Of a stretch of 45,663 nt of DNA, positions 1 through 8,102 are shown one piece after another (the first letter of the stretch is position 1; each line of letters opens with the position of its first letter). The stretch lies in the NCBI GenBank assembly GCA_016795385.1, contig JAEUHI010000088.1:1-45663 (forward strand), written 5' to 3'. Under the pieces are notes generated by a model that saw nothing but the letters and a program-made list of their open reading frames with translations, was not told the origin of the DNA and made no database searches. This DNA comes from Verrucomicrobiales bacterium. Lineage in GTDB: Bacteria; Verrucomicrobiota; Verrucomicrobiia; Verrucomicrobiales; DEV007. The position numbers and the translations under genes are program-made.

Positions 1-36
1 GACGTGGCACTTTTTTCGCCCAGCACGGGATCAAGA

Positions 37-2904
37 ATGGAGATGAAACGAATCACCCGATCGAAGCCACTGATTCTCACCGCGCTCGCGGGACTGCTTG
101 CCGCGGAAGCCGCGCATGGCGAAGGCACGGAGGGCGAGCAACTTTTCGTACGCCGCATCGTCCCCTTGCTTCACGAGAAATGTCTCTCCTGCCATGGTCA
201 GGACGAAACGAAGATCAAGGGCGGCTACGATCTGCGCACGCCCGGGGCCGCGCTGAAAGGCGGGGACAGCGAACTGCCGGGCATCGTTCCGGGCAAGCCG
301 GAGGAAAGCCCCCTTTACCTCGCCTCGACCCGCGAACACGAGGACTGGGAGGCGATGCCGCCGAAGGAAGCGGACAAACTTTATGCAGACCAGATCGCGT
401 GGATCAAAGACTGGATCGCCGCCGGCGCCCCGTGGCCGGACGACGCGAAAGCCAAGGCCATCGCCGAAGCCCATGCCAAAGCGTGGGAAGCCGAGGATGG
501 CATCGTCGTGAAAACGGCGGGTGGTCTCTCGCCGGAATGGACGAATCGCCGCTATCAGCCCGACGGACTGTGGGGATACCAGAAAGTGGCTTCGGTTTCG
601 GCCGAATCCGATTCGATTGACTCGTTCATCGCCAAACGGATGCCCGAAGGCGTGACTCCCGCCCCTGCCGCCGATCCGAAGACCTTCATCCGTCGAGCCA
701 CTTTCGACCTGACCGGCCTGCCGCCCACTCCCGAGGAAATCGCCGCCTTCGAAGCCGACTCAATCCACAATCCCCAATCCGCCATCCCCAATCTTTTGGA
801 TCGCCTTCTCGATTCGCCCCACTACGGCGAGCGCATGGCGCAGCACTGGCTCGATGTGGTGCGCTATGCGGACAGCAGCGGCTTTGCGAACGATTACGAG
901 CGCGGCAACGCGTGGCGCTATCGCGACTACGTGGTCCGATCGTTCAACGAAGACAAACCCTACGACCAGTTCATCAAGGAACAGATCGCCGGCGACGAGA
1001 TCGATCCAACGAATCCCGAGCTGCTCGTCGCGACCGGCTTCCTTCGCATGGGGCCATGGGAATTGACCGGGATGGAGGTCGCGAAGATCGCGCGGCAGCG
1101 TTTCCTCGACGATGTCACGAACAGCGTCGGGGTCACCTTCCTCGCCCATTCGCTGGAGTGTGCCCGCTGTCATGATCACAAGTTCGACCCGGTGCCGACG
1201 GCCGATTACTATTCGATCCAGGCGGTCTTCGCGACCACCCAACTCGCCGAGCGCGAGGCAGCGTTTCTCCCTGACGAAAACACCAACGGATTCGAGGAGA
1301 GGGCTTACTTGGAGAAGAAACGCGAGGAATACCGCGACACTCTCGCGCGATTGGACAGGGTCTTGTTGGAGAACGCACAGGGTTGGTTCAGGGAAAACGG
1401 CAAGGATCCCGCGCGGTGGAATGCCGCGGTCACCCAGGCGCAAAAGGGACAGGGTAAAGGCAACGCGGGCCGGCGAGATTTCCCCGATGTCTTCGGCGCG
1501 GCGCGCAATCTGATGATGAAGGATGGCGTGCCGGAGGAGGAGTTTCCCCCGAAGCTGGTCGGCTTCACCCCGGAGCAATTCGGGATGGAGCGAGTCGCAC
1601 GCAAGGGGCTGGAACGGCTCCGCTGGGAGATGGATCGCTACGAGCCTTACGCGCTCGCCGTCTACACCGGGGCGACCCAGGAGATGAAGGCCGTGCTGGC
1701 GCCGCTGCGCGTGCCGAAGAATCCGATGGCCGGGGGAGAGCTGGAGCAGACCACCATCCTCACCGGCGGCGATCCTTTCGGCGCGGGACCGAAGGTGAAG
1801 CCGGGCGTGCTCTCGGTGCTCAGCGGCACGGCGGAGTTCGGCGCGACGCTGCCCGAGACCCCGCAAGGCCGGCGCGCCGCCTTCGCCGACTGGGTCGCCC
1901 ATCCTGACAATCCGCTCACGACGCGGGCCATCGTCAACCGCGTCTGGATGTGGCATTTCGGCGAACCGCTCGCCGGCAATCCCAACAATTTTGGCAGCAC
2001 CGGGAAGAAACCGACCCATCCGGAGCTGCTCGACTGGCTCGCGGCGACCTTTGTCGAGTCGGGCTGGAGCTTCAAGGACCTGCACCGCGTCATCATGACG
2101 AGCGAGGCCTACGGGCGCAGTTCAAAGTTTGAAGTTCAAGGTTCCAAGTTGAGCCGGGAGGAGTTGGAGAAGAGCTACGCCGTTTTCAAACCACGGAGGC
2201 TGAGTGCCGAGGAACTGCGCGATGCGATGCTCGCGGCCACCGGTGAACTCAACCGCACCATGGGCGGAATTCCGAACCGGCCAGAGATCAATCTCGAGGC
2301 CGCGATGCAGCCGCGCCAGGTGATGGGCACCTTTGCCTCGGCCTGGGTGCCCAATCCGAAACCCGAGCAACGGCACCGTCGTTCGCTCTATGCTCTCAAG
2401 CTACGCGGCCAGTCCGACCCCGCAATGGAGGTCTTCAACGCACCCGCGCCGGACTTCTCCTGCGAACGCCGCGAGGCGAGCACGGTGACGCCGCAGGTCT
2501 TCGCCCTTTTCAACAGCCAGGCGAGCCAGTCGCGCGCCCTCGCCCTCGCCAAGCGGATTCTGGACGAGACGTCGGAGGAAAGAGCGGCGATCGAGCGCGT
2601 GTTTCTGCTCGTGTTAGGACGCCGGCCTTCGGAGAGCGAAATCACCACCTGTCTCGACCATTGGCGGACGATGGTCCCGTTGCAGGAAAAGGCGGTCTAT
2701 CCGGAATTCAAACCACCTCTCACGGTGAGGCGCGAGGCGGTCGAGGAGAACACGGGGGAGAAATTCGCCTTTGATGAAAAGCTGCACGCCTACGCCGATT
2801 TTGTGCCCGATCTCCAGCCAAGCGATTGCGATGCGAGGACGAGGGCCTTCGCGGATGTGTGTCTCGCCTTGCTGAATGCGAACGAGTTTGTGTATGTTTA
2901 TTGA
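37..2904 (+). CDS. PSCyt / DUF1549 / DUF1553 secreted cytochrome-type protein
   Basis: This 955-residue protein belongs to the planctomycete/verrucomicrobial family that joins an N-terminal c-type cytochrome domain to DUF1549 and DUF1553. The family is thought to act in the envelope during breakdown of complex glycans, but its reaction is not established. Residues 1-28 look like a signal peptide. A haem-binding CLSCH lies at 49-53, and the DUF1549 hallmark CARCHDHKF starts at 375 with a second CXXCH. The DUF1553 region covers roughly the last 350 residues. I chose ATG 37, which has GGGA six bases upstream; ATG 43 and GTG 4 are in the same frame. The next gene, for a DUF1501 protein, is its usual partner. 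Two short repeat-derived peptides sit in linkers at about residues 242-254 and 695-705. The family call is secure; the role is inferred. Confidence 0.93.
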   Translation: MEMKRITRSKPLILTALAGLLAAEAAHGEGTEGEQLFVRRIVPLLHEKCLSCHGQDETKIKGGYDLRTPGAALKGGDSELPGIVPGKPEESPLYLASTREHEDWEAMPPKEADKLYADQIAWIKDWIAAGAPWPDDAKAKAIAEAHAKAWEAEDGIVVKTAGGLSPEWTNRRYQPDGLWGYQKVASVSAESDSIDSFIAKRMPEGVTPAPAADPKTFIRRATFDLTGLPPTPEEIAAFEADSIHNPQSAIPNLLDRLLDSPHYGERMAQHWLDVVRYADSSGFANDYERGNAWRYRDYVVRSFNEDKPYDQFIKEQIAGDEIDPTNPELLVATGFLRMGPWELTGMEVAKIARQRFLDDVTNSVGVTFLAHSLECARCHDHKFDPVPTADYYSIQAVFATTQLAEREAAFLPDENTNGFEERAYLEKKREEYRDTLARLDRVLLENAQGWFRENGKDPARWNAAVTQAQKGQGKGNAGRRDFPDVFGAARNLMMKDGVPEEEFPPKLVGFTPEQFGMERVARKGLERLRWEMDRYEPYALAVYTGATQEMKAVLAPLRVPKNPMAGGELEQTTILTGGDPFGAGPKVKPGVLSVLSGTAEFGATLPETPQGRRAAFADWVAHPDNPLTTRAIVNRVWMWHFGEPLAGNPNNFGSTGKKPTHPELLDWLAATFVESGWSFKDLHRVIMTSEAYGRSSKFEVQGSKLSREELEKSYAVFKPRRLSAEELRDAMLAATGELNRTMGGIPNRPEINLEAAMQPRQVMGTFASAWVPNPKPEQRHRRSLYALKLRGQSDPAMEVFNAPAPDFSCERREASTVTPQVFALFNSQASQSRALALAKRILDETSEERAAIERVFLLVLGRRPSESEITTCLDHWRTMVPLQEKAVYPEFKPPLTVRREAVEENTGEKFAFDEKLHAYADFVPDLQPSDCDARTRAFADVCLALLNANEFVYVY
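761..793 (+). repeat. In-frame short repeat (CAATCC-type) inside DUF1549 gene
   Basis: The stretch is built from imperfect copies of CAATCC/CCCAATC and encodes the peptide NPQSAIPN. It sits in the variable linker just before the conserved LLDRLLDSPHYGER block. From memory, similar NPQSAI-type peptides occur in unrelated proteins of several bacterial phyla, which suggests a mobile or slippage-derived micro-repeat rather than ancestral protein sequence. Confidence 0.55.
2119..2151 (+). repeat. In-frame short repeat (AAGTTC/AAGTTTGAAGTTC type) inside DUF1553 region
   Basis: An AT-rich run of TTCAAAGTTTGAAGTTCAAG and a diverged copy encodes SSKFEVQGSKL. It replaces the short linker that normally follows the conserved SEAYGRSS motif of DUF1553. 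Its base composition contrasts sharply with the GC-rich gene around it. The reading frame is kept, so the protein is probably still made. Confidence 0.55.
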
Positions 2905-2943
2905 GCCAATAGCGAAGTTCATCGGTGTTTCGATCAGATTCGT

Positions 2944-3033
2944 ATCCGCGGTCATCTGCGGAAATCCGCGCTCATCTGCGTTGAAAAGAAGGGAACGCAG
3001 ATGTTCGCAGATGGGCCGCCGATGGGCGCAGAT
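2944..3033. repeat. CATCTGCG-type repeat cluster with 10-bp hairpin
   Basis: The gap between the two genes holds several copies of CATCTGCG / CGCAGATG on both strands. CATCTGCGTT (2973-2982) and AACGCAGATG (2994-3003) form a perfect 10-bp inverted repeat with an 11-base loop. It looks like a dispersed intergenic repeat and could act as a weak terminator or RNA-processing site. The ATG at 3001 lies inside it, which argues against using that ATG as the start of the next gene. Confidence 0.6.
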
Positions 3034-3072
3034 TCCATTCGACAAAGTCCTTCGAGCATTGCCCTCCCTGCC

Positions 3073-4509
3073 ATGAAACCACGCCCTTACTTCCCCTGTG
3101 CCGGTGCCCGAGCCTTGCATCTCCCCACGCGGCGGGACTTCGTCTACGGCCTCGGTGCCTCGCTCGGCAGCGTGGCTTTCAGCGCTTTGCTCGCCGATGA
3201 AAAAGCGAAGCCGGGACCGCTCGCTCCGAAACCCGGCCATTTTCCCGAGGCAAAAGCCAAACACGTCATCTTCCTGATGATGGAGGGCGGCCCTTCGCAC
3301 ATCGACACCTTCGATCCGAAGCCGATGCTTCAGAAAATGCACCTCAAGGAATTCGTCCGCGAGGGCAAGCAGAAGTCTGCCATGGAAAGTGGGAAGCGCT
3401 ACTACGTGCAGAGCCCCTTCCAGTTCATCAAAGCCGGACAAAGTGGCGCCGACATGGCGGAGAACTGGTCGCATCTCGCCAAGGTCGCGGACGAGATCTG
3501 TTTTTATCGCGGCTGCACCGTCGACAGTGTCAATCACCCCACCGCGATGTACCAGATGAATACCGGCAACCGCTTCGGCGGCGATCCGGGGATCGGATCG
3601 TGGGTGAACTACGGGCTCGGATCAGCGAACCAGGATCTACCGGGTTTCATCGTCCTGCCCGAGGTCAGTTACCCGCAGGGTGGGGCGGCGAACTGGAGTA
3701 ACGGCTACCTGCCCGCGCATTATCAGGGCACGCCGCTGCGGCCGAAGGGTTCGCCCATTCTCGATCTTTCGCCGCCCGCGGGCGTGACGCGCGAACACCA
3801 GCGCAAGAACCTCGATCTCATCGCCTCGTTGAACGCGGCTCATGCGGCGGAACATCCGGATCATGCCGAGTTGGCGGCGCGGATGGACAGCTACGAGCTC
3901 GCCTTCCGCATGCAGATGCAGGTGCCCGAGACGCTTGATCTTTCCAAGGAGAACGAGAAGACCAAAGAGGCCTACGGCATCGGCAAGGACACGACCGATG
4001 CCTTCGGAAGGAAGTGTCTCCTCGCGCGAAAGCTCGTCGAGAAGGGCGTTCGTTTCGTGCAGCTCTATCACGGGTCGTGGGACAGCCACGACTACATCGA
4101 GCGTGCCCATGGCAATCTCGTCGCAGGCGTCGACCAGCCCATCGCCGCGCTCATCGCCGATCTGAAGGAACGCGGACTTCTCGACTCCACCCTCATCGTC
4201 TGGTGCGGCGAGTTCGGCCGCACGCCCGACAACGGGGTTCGCGGCGGCACCGCCTACGGGAGAGACCACAATCCCAACGCCATGACGATCTGGCTCGCCG
4301 GCGGTGGATGCAAGGCGGGACACACGATCGGGGCGACCGATGAGCTGGGTATGGAAGCGGTCGAGGGCAAGGCACACGTGCGGGATTTCCACGTCACCTT
4401 GCTGCGTTTGTTAGGGCTCGACGACAACAAGCTCACCTTCTACCACGGCGGTCGCTTCAAGCAGCTCAGCCAGTTCGGAGGAACCGTGATCCAGGATCTG
4501 ATCGCATGA
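3073..4509 (+). CDS. DUF1501 Tat-exported protein
   Basis: This 478-residue member of the DUF1501 family (alkaline-phosphatase-like fold) has no established reaction and is almost always encoded beside DUF1549/DUF1553 proteins, as here. The N-terminus carries a twin-arginine signal: the arginine pair at 20-21 in TRRDFVYG is followed by a hydrophobic stretch to about residue 41. Conserved blocks visible are FLMMEGGPSHIDTFDPKP, GCTVDSVNHP, LYHGSWDSHDYIE and WCGEFGRTPDN. I chose ATG 3073 because the upstream in-frame ATG at 3001 falls in an intergenic repeat and would put extra sequence before the Tat signal. No clear Shine-Dalgarno is present. Its last bases overlap the start of the next gene (ATGA), so translation is probably coupled. 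Confidence 0.92.
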   Translation: MKPRPYFPCAGARALHLPTRRDFVYGLGASLGSVAFSALLADEKAKPGPLAPKPGHFPEAKAKHVIFLMMEGGPSHIDTFDPKPMLQKMHLKEFVREGKQKSAMESGKRYYVQSPFQFIKAGQSGADMAENWSHLAKVADEICFYRGCTVDSVNHPTAMYQMNTGNRFGGDPGIGSWVNYGLGSANQDLPGFIVLPEVSYPQGGAANWSNGYLPAHYQGTPLRPKGSPILDLSPPAGVTREHQRKNLDLIASLNAAHAAEHPDHAELAARMDSYELAFRMQMQVPETLDLSKENEKTKEAYGIGKDTTDAFGRKCLLARKLVEKGVRFVQLYHGSWDSHDYIERAHGNLVAGVDQPIAALIADLKERGLLDSTLIVWCGEFGRTPDNGVRGGTAYGRDHNPNAMTIWLAGGGCKAGHTIGATDELGMEAVEGKAHVRDFHVTLLRLLGLDDNKLTFYHGGRFKQLSQFGGTVIQDLIA

Positions 4510-6287
4510 AGAGGCTTCCGCGTTTCTTCGTGGTGTCGATGGCTTCCGCATTGATGGCGGCGTCTTCACTTTCCGGTGCGGATGGGGAGAAGAAGGTTGT
4601 CGATCCCGCCCTCGCTCCGATCGATGATGTCGCCGGTCTCCCGAGGGTGTTGTTGTTGGGCGATTCAATTTCGATCGGCTACACCCTGCCGGTGCGCGAA
4701 GCACTGAAGGGGAAAGCCAACGTGCACCGTCCGCCGACGAACTGCAGCTCCACCGGTAACGCCCTGAATCATCTCGACTCCTGGCTCGGCAAGGGGAAGT
4801 GGGACGTGATCCATTTCAACTTCGGCCTGCACGACGCCAAACTGCCGCCCGAAGGCGTGCGACACGCCCCGCCCGCGGTGTATGAAAAGAACCTTCGCGA
4901 AGTGGTGAAGCGTCTCCAGGCCACGGGAGCGGCCTTGATCTGGGCGACGACGACTCCGGTCCCGAACGGAGGGTTCATTTCCCCGACACGACGCTTCGGC
5001 AACATCGACGAATACAACGCGATCGCCCGAAAGGTGATGGAAGAAAGCGGGGTGGCGATTGACGATCTCAATGCGGCGATCACGCCTCATCTTGCGACGA
5101 TGCAAAGACCGAACGATGTGCATTACACGAGCGAGGGATCGGCGATCTTGGCGCAGGAGGTGGTCGCCTCGGTCGAGGCCGCCTTGGCCGTTCGTGGCGA
5201 TGCGGCAGTGGCGTGGCAGGCCCGGAATCCCTCGGGCGAGGTCGTGCGCATGGCCGTGGCGGCTCCTGCGGACCCGCGCTTTGCGCATCTTTCCTGGAAC
5301 AAGGTCGTGCGCACGGCGAAGGGCACCATCGTTCTCGCCTGTGTCGCGGGGACCTTTCACGGGAGTCATGGGGGAGGGTGTCCGGCGGTGGTCCGCTCGA
5401 GCGACGGCGGCGCGACGTTTTCCGATCTCCGGATCCTGCGGGAGTTCGGGCCCGGACTCGATTACACCTGCTGCGGCAATCTCGCCCTCGGAATCGGGGA
5501 AGACGGCGCGATCGTCCTGCTCGCGATGGCTTACACGGGCGACGAGGCAAATCACGTTTTCGGGTGGCGCTCGGAGGATGAGGGGCTCACCTGGAAGCCG
5601 ACGGACACGGGCAAGTTCGGGCCCAACCGGACCGGTTCGGTCTTTGGAAACGTGTTTCCGCTGAAGGGAGAAGGACTCGTCGTCTTCGGTCATTTTCGCG
5701 TCGGATCGGCGCCGCATGCCGAGGGGATTTGGATGGCGGCTTCGAAGGACCACGGGCGTTCGTGGGGTGAGGCCCGTCTCATCGCCGACGTGCCCGCGGT
5801 CGAGCCGGTCGTGATTCATTCGCAAGACAAGCTGATCGGATTTTTCCGAAGCACGAAAAAGGCGGTCTTTGACGAACCATCGGCGGAGGGACGCCAGTTC
5901 CTCGGCGTGTCGACCGATCAGGGTTGGACGTGGGACACGACCCTGTCGGGTCTCGATGCGGAGAATCCCGCCACGGCGAAGTTGGCCGCTCCCTGCGCGG
6001 TCGAAGATCCCGAGCGCCCCGGCGAACTCCTCGTGCTGACGACGGAACGGTCCGACGGGCCGGGGCAAAACAGTCGTATCTGGCTCTGGAAGGGGAAAGC
6101 GGACGGTCTCGAATGGAGACGGGAACGGGTTGTGCTCGAGTTTCCTCCCGGTGGACCCGACAATCCGAATACCGATCTCGGATACCCCTGGATGCTCCAC
6201 CAAGGAGGGAACCGCTGGTCGGTCTATTTTTATCACGGCCTGAAGAAAGGGGCGTCATCGATCTGGGTGACGGAGTTTGGGATTTGA
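4506..6287 (+). CDS. SGNH hydrolase fused to Asp-box (sialidase-like) beta-propeller
   Basis: This is a secreted two-domain protein of 593 residues with a signal peptide at about 1-25. The first half is an SGNH/GDSL hydrolase: GDSI at 52-55 with nucleophile Ser54, FNFGLHD at 104-110, and the catalytic pair DVH at 204-206. The second half (about 245-593) is a sialidase-like propeller with four Asp-boxes: SSDGGATF (298), SEDEGLTW (356), SKDHGRSW (413) and STDQGWTW (469). SGNH enzymes often remove acetyl groups from glycans, and Asp-box propellers include exo-sialidases and other glycosidases. A combined de-acetylation and hydrolysis of a decorated glycan is a plausible inference, but the substrate is unknown. 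It overlaps the DUF1501 gene by four bases and precedes a sulfatase. Confidence 0.88.
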   Translation: MKRLPRFFVVSMASALMAASSLSGADGEKKVVDPALAPIDDVAGLPRVLLLGDSISIGYTLPVREALKGKANVHRPPTNCSSTGNALNHLDSWLGKGKWDVIHFNFGLHDAKLPPEGVRHAPPAVYEKNLREVVKRLQATGAALIWATTTPVPNGGFISPTRRFGNIDEYNAIARKVMEESGVAIDDLNAAITPHLATMQRPNDVHYTSEGSAILAQEVVASVEAALAVRGDAAVAWQARNPSGEVVRMAVAAPADPRFAHLSWNKVVRTAKGTIVLACVAGTFHGSHGGGCPAVVRSSDGGATFSDLRILREFGPGLDYTCCGNLALGIGEDGAIVLLAMAYTGDEANHVFGWRSEDEGLTWKPTDTGKFGPNRTGSVFGNVFPLKGEGLVVFGHFRVGSAPHAEGIWMAASKDHGRSWGEARLIADVPAVEPVVIHSQDKLIGFFRSTKKAVFDEPSAEGRQFLGVSTDQGWTWDTTLSGLDAENPATAKLAAPCAVEDPERPGELLVLTTERSDGPGQNSRIWLWKGKADGLEWRRERVVLEFPPGGPDNPNTDLGYPWMLHQGGNRWSVYFYHGLKKGASSIWVTEFGI

Positions 6288-6352
6288 CGAAATGTCCTCC
6301 GATCGGTTCTTCTAGTCTCCATCGGTCCATGGAATCATCGGCCGGGAAAATC

Positions 6353-8014
6353 ATGAAACCTCTGCTCATTGCTCTCGCCTTTATGGCCTCCCTTGCATCG
6401 TCTTCCGCCGCGGAGAGCCGTCCCAACGTCATTTTCATCCTGACAGACGACCAAGGCTGGGGTGACGCGCAATTCGCCGGTCACCCCTATGTGAAGACGC
6501 CGAATCTCGATCGTCTCGCGAAGGAGGGCACCTGGTTCAAGCAGTTCTACGTCGCGGCCACGGTCTGTTCGCCGAGCCGGACGACTTTCATGACCTCTCA
6601 TTATCCTTCGAGGCACCTCATCCACGGGCACCTCTCGGACGTGGCGGAAAATGAAGCCCGCTCGATGCCGAACTGGCTCGACGCCGGAGTGACGACGCTG
6701 CCGGATCTGCTGAAGTCGGCTGGATACGCCACCGGGCATTTCGGGAAGTGGCACCTCGGTCTGGGACCGGGGGCTCCCGCGCCGGTCGATTACGGATTGG
6801 ACGTCTCGAAGATTGTCACGGGCAATGGCCCCACCTACGAGGAGGAGCGGGTAAAGCCGGGCTTCTGGGCGCGTTCGACGCGGCTATTCGTCGACGACAC
6901 GATTGCCTTCATCCGCGAACACCGCGATCAGCCGTTCTATGTGAATCTTTGGACGCTCATCCCCCACGCAAAGCTCGATCCTTCGCCCGAGCAACTCGCC
7001 GTCTATGCGGACCTGAAGCCCGAAGCCGATGATCCTGCCTTCGGTCCTTGGATGCAAAAGTATCTGGCAAAGGCGGAAGACCTCGAGAGCCAGATGAAGG
7101 TCTTCTGCGCCTCGCTCACCGATCTCGACACGCAGATCGGCCGGCTCCTCGATACGCTGGATGAGATGGGATTGGCGGAGAACACGATCATCGTTCTCTC
7201 AAGCGACAATGGACCGGAGGATTACCGGATCAGCAATGCGGCCAATGGCGGTGTGGGCAGCCCCGGACCTTTGCGGGGGAGGAAGCGCAGCATGTATGAA
7301 GGCGGCATCCGCACTTTTGGATTGGTGCGTTGGCCCGGCAAGGTGCCGGCGGGTCGCGTGGATGAAACGAGTGTGGTCGGGGCGGTCGATTTTCTTCCCA
7401 CGATCTGTTCGCTCGCGAAGGTCGAGGTGCCGGCGACGCTGAAGCCGGATGGCGAGGACTTGAGCGAACTATGGCTCGGCGGTGAGTCGAAGCCGAGGGA
7501 AGCCCCCTTGCATTGGGAATGGCTTTTCCGGGTGCAAGGCTCCGAAGACGGCTATGTGCCTCCGGCCCTCGCGATCCGCGATGGCGACTGGAAGCTCTTT
7601 CTCGATCACCAAGGCGGAAGCACGCAGCTCTATCACATCCCCAACGATCCGGGTGAAAACACTGATCTCGCCGCGACGGAACCGGAGGTGGTGAAGTCGC
7701 TCAGCGAAAAGGCCCTCGCCTGGGTGAAGACCTTGCCTCCAAGTCCGGCCCGGGATGCGGTGGCGGCCTCGGGCTTGCCTCTCGATGCGCGGGGCAAGGG
7801 AATTCCGAAAGCGGTGACGGGTAAGGAAGCGCCGAAGTCGGATCGCAAGACGATCTTCAAACAGAAGGACACGAGCGGCGACGGCAAGCTGACGCTCGAG
7901 GAATACCTGCATCGCTTCCCTGACGAGCAGGAAGGGCGCCGACGGTTCCCGACCTTCGACAAGGACGGAGACGGCATCCTCACCGAAGAGGAGTTTGTCA
8001 GGGCCGGGAAGTGA
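6353..8014 (+). CDS. Secreted sulfatase with two C-terminal EF-hands
   Basis: This is a formylglycine-dependent sulfatase of 553 residues. A signal peptide spans about 1-20. The metal-binding start of the domain, NVIFILTDDQGWGD, puts the aspartates at 32-33. The sulfatase signature CSPSR has Cys72 as the residue oxidised to formylglycine by a maturase that is not encoded here. GYATGHFGKWHLG and SSDNGPED are further active-site blocks. The final 50 residues add two canonical calcium-binding EF-hand loops, DTSGDGKLTLEE (506) and DKDGDGILTEEE (536), an extension often seen in secreted planctomycete and verrucomicrobial proteins. ATG 6353 was chosen because it starts the signal peptide; ATG 6329 is in frame. 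It lies 65 bases after the SGNH-propeller gene and probably shares its transcript. Confidence 0.93.
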   Translation: MKPLLIALAFMASLASSSAAESRPNVIFILTDDQGWGDAQFAGHPYVKTPNLDRLAKEGTWFKQFYVAATVCSPSRTTFMTSHYPSRHLIHGHLSDVAENEARSMPNWLDAGVTTLPDLLKSAGYATGHFGKWHLGLGPGAPAPVDYGLDVSKIVTGNGPTYEEERVKPGFWARSTRLFVDDTIAFIREHRDQPFYVNLWTLIPHAKLDPSPEQLAVYADLKPEADDPAFGPWMQKYLAKAEDLESQMKVFCASLTDLDTQIGRLLDTLDEMGLAENTIIVLSSDNGPEDYRISNAANGGVGSPGPLRGRKRSMYEGGIRTFGLVRWPGKVPAGRVDETSVVGAVDFLPTICSLAKVEVPATLKPDGEDLSELWLGGESKPREAPLHWEWLFRVQGSEDGYVPPALAIRDGDWKLFLDHQGGSTQLYHIPNDPGENTDLAATEPEVVKSLSEKALAWVKTLPPSPARDAVAASGLPLDARGKGIPKAVTGKEAPKSDRKTIFKQKDTSGDGKLTLEEYLHRFPDEQEGRRRFPTFDKDGDGILTEEEFVRAGK

Positions 8015-8017
8015 ACC

Positions 8018-8084
8018 CAAGGAGGGGCGACATTCCTGTCGCCCGGCCCGGCTCAATGGGCGACAGGAATGTCGCCCCTCCTTG
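8018..8084. repeat. REPIN-like element: 27-bp inverted repeat made of two REP hairpins
   Basis: A perfect 26-bp inverted repeat (8019-8044 and 8058-8083), extended to 27 by a C-G pair, encloses a 13-base loop. Each arm is itself a small palindrome, GGCGACA-TTCC-TGTCGCC or its complement GGCGACA-GGAA-TGTCGCC. Two REP-type hairpins in opposite orientation are therefore joined, which is the layout of a REPIN. It lies between the convergent sulfatase and SDR genes, where it could also act as a two-way terminator. A RAYT transposase, the class thought to move such elements, begins at 45467. Confidence 0.8.
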
Positions 8085-8102
8085 TCCGGCTCGGAAGTGT
8101 GC

